Shown piece after piece: positions 22,100-34,956 of a stretch of 64,000 bases of DNA; within the stretch, counting starts at the first letter, position 1, and each line of letters starts with the position of its first letter. The notes beneath the pieces were generated by a model. It did not search any database. It saw only the letters and a program-made list of their open reading frames with translations, and had not been told where the DNA came from. The position numbers were made by a program, and so were the translations under genes. Source of the stretch: Mesorhabditis belari (Eukaryota > Nematoda > Chromadorea > Rhabditida > Rhabditidae); NCBI GenBank assembly GCA_958450365.1, contig CAUEEP010000742.1, positions 234,001 to 298,000 on the forward strand, read 5' to 3'.

Positions 22100-25000
22100 G
22101 TTCTTTAATTCCATTTTAGTTGTAAAACCTGCCACTTACCAAATCTTCGACTTCAATTGGTCAAATTTCAACAAACTTTGACAATAATTCAAGTGTTTTT
22201 TTTTTGAGCTAAATTCAATTTTTTGAATTAAACCCTAATAAGTGTTCATTGTTGGTTCAAGCAGTGACATCACTTGCCTAAACCTAACCAATGACAAGCC
22301 ACACAAAACCACATAAAGCATGCGATTTGTAAACGTCACACCCACACCCAATTACATCTCTGTCTACTCTTTTCCTATCCACTTCAATTTACTGTAGACG
22401 CTAATTCCGGAAACGGAAGGATGACCTCATAAATCTCATCTCCAAAACGAGGTGTCTTGTTTGCTTTGTGACGAGAAAGGGTGGGGACCTTTCCGCTTTC
22501 CAGAAAAGGACATGACAACACTATTCGTGACCACTTTCGCTTTCCCTTCCTCTTCTTCTTTCTTCAGCTCCACCCTCACTCAAACAGCTGTTTCTTCTGG
22601 GTACAATTCGGAATCATCTGAATGATTACATCATCGAATGATTCAAGAATACGAAACTACGATTTCTTTCGACTTTTTTTTTGCATCCCAAGGTTGTTCA
22701 TCGTTTTCGTCATCGCTTAGGTGTGAAAACATCGATTCGACACCGATAACAAAATCGAACGATCATGAGAAATTCTCTGAATCACAAGAAAACATCAAAA
22801 TGAATCAGAAACAAGGACTTTGACCCGGCTGATTTCTATTTTTTGAGACGATGAAAATTTGATATTTCAACAATCTCCAGTTCTCAAAGGATTTAAAATT
22901 CAATGTCCAGAATACACAGCTCTATAGTCAAATCTTAAGTCCTATGCCATATTTCGCCTCAGACCTGATATTAGCTATATTATAGCTCTCGTAACCAGGC
23001 CCTTGCTCTCAGATAACTTTAAAGTAATGGGGCTGAAGTCCGAGTAACGAATCAAGTCTCATAGTCAGGTTCAAACTCTTCAATATTTTGCTCCACCATC
23101 CAAGGTTTCAGCATATTATATCCAGCTTCTAGAATCTAGAAATTGACTCTGAGTAAAGTCTCTTATCAGTAGCTCAACTTAATCATTTGTAAGTTTGATA
23201 ACCCTTTATTTACAAATCAAGAAATTTCCTATGCTCAATCAGCTTCTTTTCATCTTTTGCAGACTTTCAAATTTCCCAATGAACAGAAATTTCCAAAGAT
23301 CAAAATCTGCAGAATTCATCTGAGGAAAAGGAAATGAAAAACATTTTTTTTCTGAGAATTCAAATCGAAAAAGCCGTTAAAAAAAATGGGTGGGGCGAAA
23401 AATGAAAAGGAAAAAGAGATAGATTCTCAGCGCTTATCACCCTGTAAATCTTTATAAAAGAAAAGAAAACGAAATTCCTTTTTCTTCAAATCGATTCGAT
23501 GACATCGAAACGCCGGGACAACCACAGAGAGCGAACAAAATCCAGTTAAAAAAAAACCAAGACAAAGCATAAGTTGAACCCAAGAAAATTTCGTCAAGAT
23601 CACCTCATTAACAAAATACAAAAGTTTTCCAAGCGAATTTTCTTCACTGATAAGGGTTCACACGTGAAATCGTGAAGCTGGGGTTTTGAGTGACCAAAGC
23701 TTTCTCAATTCCAAACCTTTTGTTGTATCACTTTGAATCTTGAAGCTGAAGCTGTGACAAGTGCATTTTTTTCCAGAAATTCTTGGATGATAAGCACAGA
23801 AATAGATTTAGTAAACTTTATGTTGACAGTGGAAATTTGTGAGGGGAATACTTTGAATCTTGTAGTCGAAGCGCTCTTTGTAAAATGATTGTAAGCCAAG
23901 GAAAACAGGGAAAGTGAATAATTCGGATCAACATTTTGTTTGTAAATGGAAATTTTAAGCAAGCTTAGTTAAACAGTAACCTTTCTACAGTACTAAAATA
24001 GGTCAAAATTAAAAAAATACTTAGCCAAACTATTGTCGGTAAGTATGGACTGTTCTTAAGACAAGAAATTATAAGGCACATCAAAGCCATTTCAAATCTA
24101 GTCTGGCTAAAATTAAGGTTAGATCAACATATCTATCAAGAAATGGTCTGCATTTCAAGGAATTCAAAACCACTTTGTTTTTCCTTTTTTCTTCGAGTTA
24201 CTCCTCGATTTTTGATCAACCCAATCTCGCCCATTTTCTTTTGTTTGATAGCAGGAACGCTAACAAGTGCTCTCCTTTTTAGTTCCTCGTTCGTACCTAC
24301 ACATTGCTTCCAAATTTTGCCTCTTAATCCTTTTTGCGTCAGTTCGCGATCACCCTATTGCAAGATTTTCATTGAAAGTTGTCAATTTTTTAAAAAAAAG
24401 ACCGGAAAAGAGTTCAAAGATAGAGTAAAAAAGCGCGGTGGCGAGACGCGACGCTATTTCGAAATCTGTCGAATTTCTAAATCTCTTTTTCCTAGACTAC
24501 TAGATTGATTCAGAAATTGGGGAAACCCTAGTGATAACGCCAATATTGCGCAAATTGCTGATTGCAGAGAAATTCCAGCTTTCGTTGAGGTAATCAAGGG
24601 GTTTCCGGGGATATCACTGGGGTGGTTGAAGCTGAAAATTATATTGATAATGTAGGATTATTATGGAAAGTTCAACTTTTTTCAACATGCCAAAATATAA
24701 AATTGGTAGTTGTACAGGCTTGCTAGCTAACAGCCGCACAATTAAAAGTGTCTTTAACGAGACTCAAAAAATATAAAACAGTATCATTACTGTACTGCCT
24801 AAGCCTTAAAGTCTCATGTCCTTGGTTTTTAAGCTTTTAAACTCTAATTGTATTAAAGTTACGTCAAATACTTTAAACGGTATTTCATTTTTTGAATTCT
24901 TTTCGATTTGTGCTTTCTGGATTTGATTTAAAAATGATAAATTTTTCCGTCAATCACGCTTCGACATTTCGCCCATCAATTTTCATCATTCGATTTGCAA

Positions 25001-25500
25001 AGTAAGAAAAAAACTGCGTCACTATCAACCTTATAGAAATTCCAAAGCGATTAAAAAGCAAGTGCTGATTTTCCCCATTGAGCTTACTCCAAACGCGCTC
25101 GTCATTCCTATCTGCAACTGGATTTTCACCCAAAAGTAAGCATTATTTGAACCTATCGTTTTTCCCTTGCCTTTTCCTTTGTCTTTGCCTTTGTGACAGA
25201 AAAGTTTTCAAATTTTAGAGTTCAAATGATTTATCATTTCTGTCTCTTCTCCCCATTTCTTATGCCAATCAGCTCAGAAACGCACTCAAATATTTGGCGC
25301 CACTCCAATCTCGAAAATCTGACTCACCGATCGACCAATCGGCGCCGTTCTTCTTTTGAAAAAGTGTGCCACGTGGACATGGGAACTGGGGAATTTGAAA
25401 GTTTAGGAAAATTGAATTTTCAGAAGCTTTATCAGGATAAACATTTGCTTGTGATGACAGAGCTTGAACTGTTATAGAAATCATTATAGAAACACTATTA
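22100..25500. other. Non-coding stretch
   Basis: No supported gene. The longest open frame (24,143-24,508 plus) is hydrophobic without splice or start context. A minus-strand frame at 23,705-23,962 contains two copies of a short Ser/Arg-Phe-Lys-Val motif but no gene structure. Confidence 0.4.
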
Positions 25501-25501
25501 T

Positions 25502-26032
25502 ATTAGGTTGATGCAAAAGTCTTTTTTCATTTTTTTCGTACTTCCGTTAAAAAGTACAAAATAAATGCGTAACAATTGAACAACGGTTTATTGCATTCGA
25601 AAGGCCAATTATTTTTCTGCAAATTACTAGAAAACGAGTTTAAAATGTCTTATGTCTAGATTTTTTTGAGTGCCTGAAGTCGGGTAGTCAAAAAAGGCGA
25701 CGGCTCGATGATGTTTTATACGACGCTTTAGCTAAGGAAACCAATCTTGATGTTAATAAATTAAAGATGGAGCACAAAAAGTTAGATATTTTTGAAGATT
25801 TTCAGAGGAAATTACACCAGCCAATTTCTTTATAGAGGTTTTTATTGATTTTTATGAAAAACCTGTTTTCATTCTCGAATTTGCTTGAAAGTGAACCCAA
25901 ATTGACTTGAAAAGATGGGAAATTGAACAATAAACACTTTTCATTTAGAGCAAACCATAGGTTAATTGATGACTTTGTTATTTTTCAAAAGAAGTACGTA
26001 AAAAATGAAAAAGACTTTTGCATCAACCTAAT
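25502..26032. mobile_element. MITE, mariner-type ends (copy 2 of 3)
   Basis: The ends TAGGTTGATGCAAAAGTC are inverted at both sides. Orientation is opposite to copy 1. A direct repeat of about 95 bp lies on both sides of the element (25,380-25,475 and 26,105-26,200), sharing ATAAACATTTGCTTGTGATG. Confidence 0.85.
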
Positions 26033-26209
26033 AGGAAATCAAAAACTAAAACCCAAAACTGCAGAAATGGGAACTGGGTTATTTGAAAGTTTGAAAGCTA
26101 CATGGGAACTGGGAAATGGAAAGTCTAGAAAATTTGAATTCTCAGAAGCTTTAACTTATGATATGGGATAAACATTTGCTTGTGATGACAGAGCTTGAAG
26201 CGAGCAATA

Positions 26210-27850
26210 CTATTATAGAAATTGTAAACTAAACCCATACCGTAAGAAACTGGTGAAAATTTAAACTGCACCAAACCTTAAACTTTGGAGTTGAACATAT
26301 TAGTGCTATAGATTTAATTTCAAACTGAATTTGAAAACCTTCAAATAAATATGGGAGATCAAAATGAAACCAATCTATAATTTCTCGTCTTTCTTCGTAA
26401 AAAAAGCTCCACGTGGACCAAAGTCGGATTGCTCACCATATGTCAAATTCACGTGAATGGGTTTCAATCTTGATTTAGATTTTGTAAAATGTTTTGAAAA
26501 GAAAACCAATTTTTTTTCTCAATGTTGGCTTTGTAAACATCGGCAGAGTAGGACTGACGAATGTGGGATTTTGAAAATTTTTGTAATCAAAATTTGTTTA
26601 AAAACTGATTTCGGGTTGCAATTGGCAGCTGGAAGCTTCTGAAAGTCTGAGTATTATAAAATTCTGTACTAAAATTCTAATTTCACTACACAAACAATTC
26701 CAGATCAGTTTTCGATTTCCGATCACAACTAGTCGAGCTGTGTTTTGTAGAGATTTCTGGTTGAAGCGTCACTTCGTCATCACCCTTTTTTTTCATCAAA
26801 ATTCAATCATAACCACCGGGCTTTTTGCGGTCAATTTCGACTAAAAAAAACGCTTATTTGTTCAACGCCTGCACAGTTGTTTTCCTTCTCTTGGCCATCC
26901 TTCCCTGCAATTGCACAAGAAAAAGTGTATTTTGGTAAAAGCCAACGTTACGTGTACGTTATTCAGTTGCTAGGAAAGGGACGAATTTGAGAAAAGACAC
27001 TTCGGGACGAATTCTGGAATTTGAAATGGTGCTTGTAAACAAATACAAAAAAATAGTTTATGATCTTGGGGACTTTCAATAAAAGGTAATATTGAGTGTA
27101 ATCCAAAATAGTTCAAACAAATCCAACTCTATTAGCTATCTTCGGCTTTTTCTCTCGAGTTACAACTGAGTTCTCATTTTTTGATTCCGACATAAGCGGC
27201 AACGCCCAAGACTTTCCCATTTTCGCATGCGTTTATCGTTTTTTGTGTTCTCAAAAACGTGTAATTTCAAATTAGAGAATTTCTCTCTCATATTGTAAAG
27301 CAGAGATAATATCGTGACATTTGTCATTTAAAGAAAATTAGCGACAAGACAAGCAATCAGCTCTCGGGAAGAGACGTTCAGCTACGTATAACGAGGTGAA
27401 ACTTAACTAAAAACTAAAAACTTCAAAACTAAAAGATTGGGAGCTCTTCCTGGGAATAATTTTGAAATGTTTAGATTGATTGAAATCATTGAAAGTTCCG
27501 ATACTGGAGATTACAAGATTCTACAGGTTTTGCTCAAAACGGTTTAGTTTTTTTCTTCTAAGCCTTCACCCTGACGCCTGCCAGCCGGCAAACCAAGCTA
27601 AACTCTCTCCGGAGGTCATAATTGTGATAAGACGTGTGTCAAGTCCTTATTTTTACAGCCTTTTCCTTGTTTTACATGTGGTTCTTGTAATGGAAATGGT
27701 GAAATGAACATAAAAATCCGGGTTTCGGGGCAAAGTTTGAGTGAAAGCTGAAGAATAGTTTCGTTTTTATTTCGTAAATAATTTCGTGGGATTCAGCTGA
27801 AAATATTTTTATTCAAGTCATTTACTGACAACCAGTATGATCAAATACAA
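26210..27850. other. Non-coding stretch
   Basis: No open frame with splice or start support. Confidence 0.45.
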
Positions 27851-27852
27851 AG

Positions 27853-28419
27853 TAAAGAGTGCGGCATATGTATTGTTGCGCTTACTCCATCTTTTTGGCT
27901 TTCTAAGACAATACATTAAGCTAAGCTGAAAAAAAAACAATTACTCATAAAATCTAGGCGTTGTTTTACAGAAAAATAGAAGAACCATCACATTTTTTAA
28001 TGACTTTGACAACCCTAACCGAGCAATACAAAAAATGTTATGCTGAAGTGCTGAAAAACAGTTAAATTCGAGTTTGTGGTCTCTAAAAATCATCTTTTTC
28101 CGTTTTTTTCTGCATTAATACCTTTTTAGAGTTATTTACTATAAAAATAATGCTTTTTGAGCTTCATTATTGCAAATCTGAGTTTACCTTGGCTAACGAA
28201 AATGATATTTTTGAGATTTCATTTTTTCGAGAACAGCAATCACGTTTAAATTAAAGTCTTTTATGAAAAGAGTGAAGTTTTAAATTTTTACACAAACTAA
28301 ATATAGTGAAAAAATCTCCGTAGATTTTAAATATCTAAACGAAAAACTGTCAACTCTTTTGGTTTTTGAGGAAATCATCCTTTTGTAGAGCGCAACACTA
28401 TATACGTCACACCCCGTAA
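27853..28419. mobile_element. Tc1-type MITE, about 570 bp, eroded ends
   Basis: The left end GAGTGCGGCATATGTATTGT and the right end (inverse of GGGGTGTGACGTATATAGTG) pair with mismatches, each followed by TGCGCT. There is no transposase. It lies 340 bp downstream of the galectin stop codon. Confidence 0.6.
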
Positions 28420-28757
28420 AAGCAAGAACCGTAACAGATTACTGTATCACAAATGAAATTTTCAACTAAAATAAATAAGTTAATGGGTTAAAATATAAAA
28501 GTCAATTACTTGAAATAGGTAAAGCTTGAATGTTGTGTGATAAAGTACGACAAGAAATCTGACAATGATATGGCACTTATAAGTGTTAGACCTGCACAAC
28601 GAAGTGTACTTTGTGCTCAAAAATAGAAACACAGGCCTTCTGGGGCTTCTGGGACTGTTAGTTTCGTTGAAAATTAAAATATAGTCACAGTCTCAAGTGT
28701 GTTTTTGAATTTGAGCACAAAGTACACATAAGTTATTAAATAAAAGATACAAAAAAA

Positions 28758-31700
28758 TTATCCTTTGTGAACGATTCGATGAATCACGCAATCGCCTTTA
28801 ACCGTCAGCAAATTGATATCGGTCGGTTGATTCTGATTGCGAAAAGCGAATTGAATATAGGGAGCTCCGTTGAGGTCAACCTGAAATGAGAAACGTTTCC
28901 TAAACTTCTCTAGAAATTTTTGGAGTTGACTCTTTTGCTTACTCAAAGAAATATGTATATGATTTTTTAATGATAATAGAAATATAGAATAGATGCTAGA
29001 TAATTTAATCAACAAAAATTCAAAAACCTACAGCGATCGAGCGCTGAAACGCGGTGAATCGGAGATCACAGGTGACCCCTTTGTGGAAGGGGAAATCGTT
29101 TGGACTTCGCTCCTCGGTTCCCCATTTGAGACTCTTTGTCGAATTTCGAATTACACAACCCTGGAAATTTGAATTTGAGTTGAAATTTCTATTCTTGATT
29201 ATTTAATATTTTTTGAGTTCACCTTTTCCTTTTTCTCCTTATTCGGCAGATCGACGCGAAAATGGAAAATCCATTCCTCGCCTTTATGGAAGTTGATAGT
29301 GAAGCGTTCGCCGGATAAGAATGGGGTGAGAGTTATCTGAAACGGTGAATTCTTTATTTAGATTAAAAAGAAAATGAGTTCTGAGTACAAATAACTTACG
29401 ATTCACTTACATGGAAGATTTCGGGTGGTTTGAAGCCGTTGATCGGTAGTTGGAAGGGAACACTCTGAAGAAGGAAAGTACATAGAAAACTAGCTATTGC
29501 TGGTGCTCTCTTGCAAAATGCCCGAAGATGGGCTTTCTGTTTTAAGCTTTATCGGTTTGGACCAATACTAGCTTTTATATTCAAACCAAAAATTAAACCT
29601 CTATTTTATTAGCTTGCTACAAGTTCACCCTCTAGGAATACAATTTTACCCTACAAAGCCTAGTTTAGCATTTACCGTATTTATTCTAATTGAAGAACCC
29701 TCTCTATTAGAAGAACCTCCTTTTAACGAAATTTTTCAACTCTCTGATGGCAAAATGCTCAACTTTTTAAAGACTTCCAAAGGCTTTAAATAATAGTTAT
29801 AGACTCAAAAAACTTAATGACGTCAAAATCCGGATGAAAATTCAATAAAAAGATCCATTTTTGAGCTCTTGAAAATTCCTGTATACTGTAGCTAGGACAC
29901 GAAAAAGAATTTTAGAGGGACATTGAAAAATAGAAGAGCCGGTTCTTCGATTAGGATGTTTACGGTAAATTTCTTTGTAAATATTCTAAAACCCTTCACG
30001 AACCGGTCGATCGAGCGTGTTCAACACTTGTGGCCCCATCGGTGACCCAGCAATTTGTTGAGCGATTCCATCCAAAATCTAAAAAAAGCCTGTTGTGTTT
30101 TTCCAAAACATTTTATAGGAATGTTTATTCGAGGCAGTTGAATCTTAATCTTTCGCATGACAATCGAAAATTGGCACTTAAATTGGGTACAGATCAAAAA
30201 AGGGCAAATGCGCAGTACATAATTTCAACCAAGGCAAGTTAGTGGGGATTGTGTGGGTTTTTATATGTGCAGGGATTTGTACAGATCACAATTATGGGAT
30301 TGACTAGGCATTATGCAACAAAAAGCACTAATCGATACAATGCGAAAATTTTATAAAATTATCTTTTTTTTGAGCTCATTCTTCAGGGTCCTCTGCCTCC
30401 TGAAAAGCACGCTTTTAGCTCAGAATCTAGCAATGAAGCTTTGATTTTAAGAATTTAACAATTCATTAGGAAATCCAGTTTTAGTAAGTTTCTATCGTAA
30501 ATCTTGTATCTTTCAGGTTTTTTATAGCTAATTGTAGTCATTTTAACCTCAATTTTTATTTGATCTGACCACTCACCGCTGGCTGGAATTGGATGTAGTC
30601 GACGCGCACACAGCCGTCAAGGTGAATTGCTTTAATCTAAAAATATTTTAACCGTTTCAATTTTAATTTCTATATTCATACGCTTTCTAATTGTAAGCAT
30701 TTTGCTTCTAACAATATTTGAAAATTTAAAAGTAACCTGATCAACCTTGACCCGGTACTCGTAATCGCAAAGGTGCTTCCCGTTGACGGCAATCTGAAAA
30801 AAGATTTGTTATTATTAAGTTTATACTTTAACACGTAAACCCATTCTAGATTGGCTCTGGCATCATTCTTCAATACAAACTTCACCAAACTCGGACTGGA
30901 CCAACCTTGAAATACTCTTCCAATGCCAAGATTCGAATCGTGAACTGTTCCTCGATTTTGAAGGCATTTATAAATCTGAAACGAGGGTTCTCTTCGATTT
31001 CATATAAACCAAACCTCTCTTCGCTTCCCCATTGATTGTTGATGAGACTGTTGAGCACGATTTGTTCGTCACCCGCACCACCGAATGGCCTGAAATAGAA
31101 ACTGTCGAACTCAATCTAACTATAATACAATCTATTTTGGGTACTTATTTGTTTATATCCCCACACAAAAAAAACCCGTTCATCAATTCGGTTATACCCC
31201 ACAAAATGAACAGATTTGTGAGATATAAACGACTTGCTGCATGAATCAAACTCTTGTGGGGATATAACCGACTAGTATCCTTTTTTTGTTTTTGTTCAGT
31301 TTGACTTTGACACAAGGCTTGTGTAAAAATAAACTTTATCATAAAATTTATCCTTCAACCTCACCATGCTCCCGGCTTCTCAAATCTCGGATTTATATGA
31401 AGAGCCTTGTTGTCCATGTGATCTCCGTGAATCAACAAACCGCAGCAAAGATCGACGTGGAATCTAAAAACAAAAGAGATAAAGATTTAAAACTTTACTT
31501 GGACTATAATGTACTTGGACTTTTTGTTTAACCTTTTCATAGCGTTGTCGATAACAGTTCCCTTGATGGTGATCGACCTGCCGGGCATCATCCCGCCTGG
31601 GATCAGCGTTGTGTAGGGGACATCCTGGAAAATTGAGATGATGAGCAAATGGTGTTTAGCTTAAAACTAAAATAAATGAATAGCTCCAATCGATTCCCCG

Positions 31701-34240
31701 ATCCCGAAAACTCCCCAGTACAAATTTACAGTTGAATCTCTTCTTTTTGTACCATCTATAAAGCAAAAAAGAATCCGTATGTGCGCCAGCGTAAACGCTG
31801 TCCATCTGGCAAACCCCTCCGGTATAGGGTGCTTTTTTTTGAATCGGCCAAGGGGAGGGACAGGTGAGCGACTGAGCCGGCTTCGTTTTTTTGGGCGTCA
31901 CTATGCGCAAATTTTTGGGAGCAACTTTTGTCTTAAATTTGGCTTAAATTTTTTGCTAAAAATTCTACATCCTGTTAAACTAAAACTGAACTGAAAAGCT
32001 GATTTGATCTTTTAACATTTGGTAAATTATTGATAAACCGATTTACTTTAATCATTTCTACATAAGACTTCATCAAAAATTATATTACTACACCTATCTG
32101 CCGACCACTCTTTTAACTCTTGTTGTCTCAAAAATATTGGTCGACAAATACCAACCAAAACAAGTTTTTCAAAAAAAAAAGAAAAAACAAACCGGATTCC
32201 GAATGATGTTGAAATCAGTGTCACTCATATTCAAGCCAAAAATTGAATTCTTGTAGTAGAAGTCTTTTCAATCTAAATCAATGCCACTTCGTTTCAATTC
32301 GGTAATCGAATGTCAAAAGCCGTTCGAAAAAGAGAAAAAAATTGAGAGAAAATAGTGAATCACAATGTAAATAAGTCCTGTGTTTATTTCGGTGGAAAAT
32401 AGCAGCACAAATCGACCTCACTTTTTGCTCTTTTTTCCTCTCTTCGCACACAACAACACCCTGCTATCTATGGAAAGCGCGCTCCCCGACAAAAAAGCTC
32501 AAATTACGGTAGAATGGGCATAAAATTAGCATAGAGAAACTGAAAAAAGTTTATGACTTTAAAGTAAAGTTTCTTTTGAAACTGCTTTAAAACTAACTTT
32601 GAGGTTGATGTCTGATGCTGAACACATCAAGAGGTCGACAACTATTCTAATGCAACAAAGAAATTTGAAATTGACAAATGATAGAACAATTACAAGTCAT
32701 TGTTAGAAAGGTGTGCTTAACAAGGCAATCAAGTATCCTAACTGTAAACAATGAAGTTTCGGGCTTGATTATTTTGATCAAGAACGTTCCAACCAGGCAT
32801 GTAAGCCAAGCCAGGGTAGACAAGGCAAGGCCAGAACTTGACAAGAAGCTAGGCCTGCTGCCGAGATCTAGTCCGGTTCTGAAATTTGCTTTGCCTGGCT
32901 TGGTGACAAACACGCCTGAGCCCATAAAACATAGAAGAGTTATGTAAGCGATTAAAGGCCTGGAACAACACTTGTTTTAAGTAAGAGCCTAAAAGAACTC
33001 AAACAAACTGCACAGAAAGAAAACTATTGCCCAAACTAACGAAAACTACTAAAACTATTGCATGTCCGTAAAACGCTCAAAATTGCGCTCAAGACTGGCT
33101 AAGGTCTTGTGAAACGTTTCACGGATTTATCATATTTTTTAAACTCATGAAGTTCTCGTCATTTCTTATGAAATCTATTACGAAACAAGTTACTTTCCCT
33201 TTTCGCCTTTCTCTTTCGGAGAGCTTATAACTCCCGAAACGGGAAGCATTCAACCGGTTGCCATGGTCAAATGGAGAATTTTTCTTTGAAAACCTAGCAA
33301 TCCGAGTTAAAACTCAGCTTCGGCATTGTAAAAAGGAAATCGGAACGTTTTGCGATTTCACTAGAAACATTGCCAAAAGGAGAATGGGCAATTCCAGTCA
33401 ATCTTTCTCGTTTATAAGAATTTGACGAACCAACGCCCAGAACAAGATGTTTTACAGTTGGCATAGTCAAAATTGCATGCTTGGTACTTGCTGTTATCGT
33501 ATATCACGTTATGAACCAAAAAAAACATTCTTTAAGCGAAAGTACACCTAGAAATACGTAATGGTCTTTACTTTGCTTCCCAGCCCGTAAAAACCAAATC
33601 CTCGGTCCATTTCCAAGTTTCCTCTTTATGATCGCAAAAATTGAAGCTATTTAACAATGTATGAATCTAACATCGAACTCTTTACCAGTTTATTGTTGCT
33701 ATGCTTCGGGTGATGTACTTTCAATGGAGTCGTTTTCCCCTTCTCTTGTTGCGATTTTCCCGCTGGCTTCTCGACGCGATGTTCCTAAAGAAAAATAATA
33801 TACATCTATGCTGCATAACAGGTTTATTTGTTGCTAAAGTTTAGGAAACTTGATAACGCTTTTGGTAAATGTTTAAATCACGCTACAAAATACAACTTTA
33901 AACTAACCTTTAAAGCTAACTAACTAACTGGTAATTTTTTTAACATCAAAACTAAGTTCCGTTTTTGGTTCAATCAATTTGATAACGTTAAAATGTATTA
34001 ATCTCGCTAATGCTTGTCTGGCTCTGGATGTATTTCAAGGTAATTCTTTTCATTTAAACTATTGAAATAAGCAATATGAGCAAGCATAAACTTCAGCATT
34101 TGTCCAGAGCTTCAACAATCCTTGGGGTCTCCTTGAAAGTTATACCCTCTCCTAAACGAACCATTTACCTCCTCTAAATGATGTTTCCCTTTGTTGTCAG
34201 GCGCTTCAGATCGATCCCGTCCTTCTTTGTCTTTACCCAT
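28758..34240 (-). CDS. Tandem-repeat galectin, 13 exons
   Basis: The product is a beta-galactoside-binding lectin of the galectin family, about 372 residues. Exons (minus): 34,169-34,240; 33,686-33,784; 31,533-31,624; 31,365-31,463; 31,015-31,089; 30,906-30,975; 30,738-30,794; 30,577-30,636; 30,004-30,078; 29,411-29,464; 29,223-29,336; 29,032-29,160; 28,758-28,880. All join in phase with consensus splice sites. The first two exons give a 57-residue Lys/Glu/His-rich extension without a signal peptide, as expected for galectins. Domain 1 has VPYTTLIPGG, the sugar-binding HINPRF and WGSEER. Domain 2 has VPFQLPINGF and WGTEER, but HFRVDL stands where H-x-N-P-R is expected, so its sugar binding may be altered or lost. 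The linker exon (30,004-30,078) is the least certain. The start follows an acceptor TTTTTTTACAG. Confidence 0.9.
29673..29967. mobile_element. 295-bp fold-back element in a galectin intron
   Basis: TACCGTATTTATTCTAATTG at the left pairs with the inverse of TACCGTAAAC(A)TCCTAATCG at the right. It lies wholly within the intron between the linker exon and domain 2 of the galectin gene and is non-coding. Confidence 0.75.
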
Positions 34241-34956
34241 CTCTCACTGTAAAAAAAATTAAGAAGATGAAAATATAACTTCTTATTTATTGAACTGCCC
34301 AGTATAAATCCCAATAGACTTCAAGGCGAAGCTAGAGTAAGCAAAATCAAACCAACTCCCAGTTGCATCGTTTTAAGCTCATCAACAAGGTGCTTGTTAT
34401 GTGCTAGGTAAGCTTATGTTAGTGTTGTAATTTTTCAAAACTTAAAATTACAAAACTACTAAACATTTTAAACGTTACTATTCCCAGTAAACTTCAAAAA
34501 CAAATTTAGTAAACAAAATAAAACCAACCGTCAAATTGAAACCCACCGAGAGGGAACGAGGCAAATGAATGTTTTCTTCTCCATCTCGCGTCGATTCACC
34601 TAAAGTTAAATATTAATTTCAAAACGTTAAGTTAAATTGCAAAAATTGGAACCAAAACAAACAGAAGTCTTAAAAATTGTATTCTACAACGCTTGGCGGC
34701 TCTCTTGCGTTTGACTGTGATCTTATTTTTGCCAACGATTCAATATCAACTCAAAAAACTCGATTCTCGAGTCATTTCATTGCTTTCGAGTGAAGCTTTT
34801 TGGGATTTTGCGGATAACTTTGTTTAGTTTTGATAGGTTTGCTTGAAATGATTGCTTGTAAACGCGGTTTTTACGAAATTGGTAGTTTCGAGTGGGATTT
34901 AGCGCCTTTCATGACAGTCTGGCTCCGATCTTCCCCCCGATAGACGATGAAAGTTC

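Noticed and set aside
33590..33650. Exon-like HKEETWKWTEDLVFTGWEAK between galectin exons
   Set aside because: No acceptor precedes it, and the same sequence recurs with a stop at 36.8 kb, so it is a repeat.
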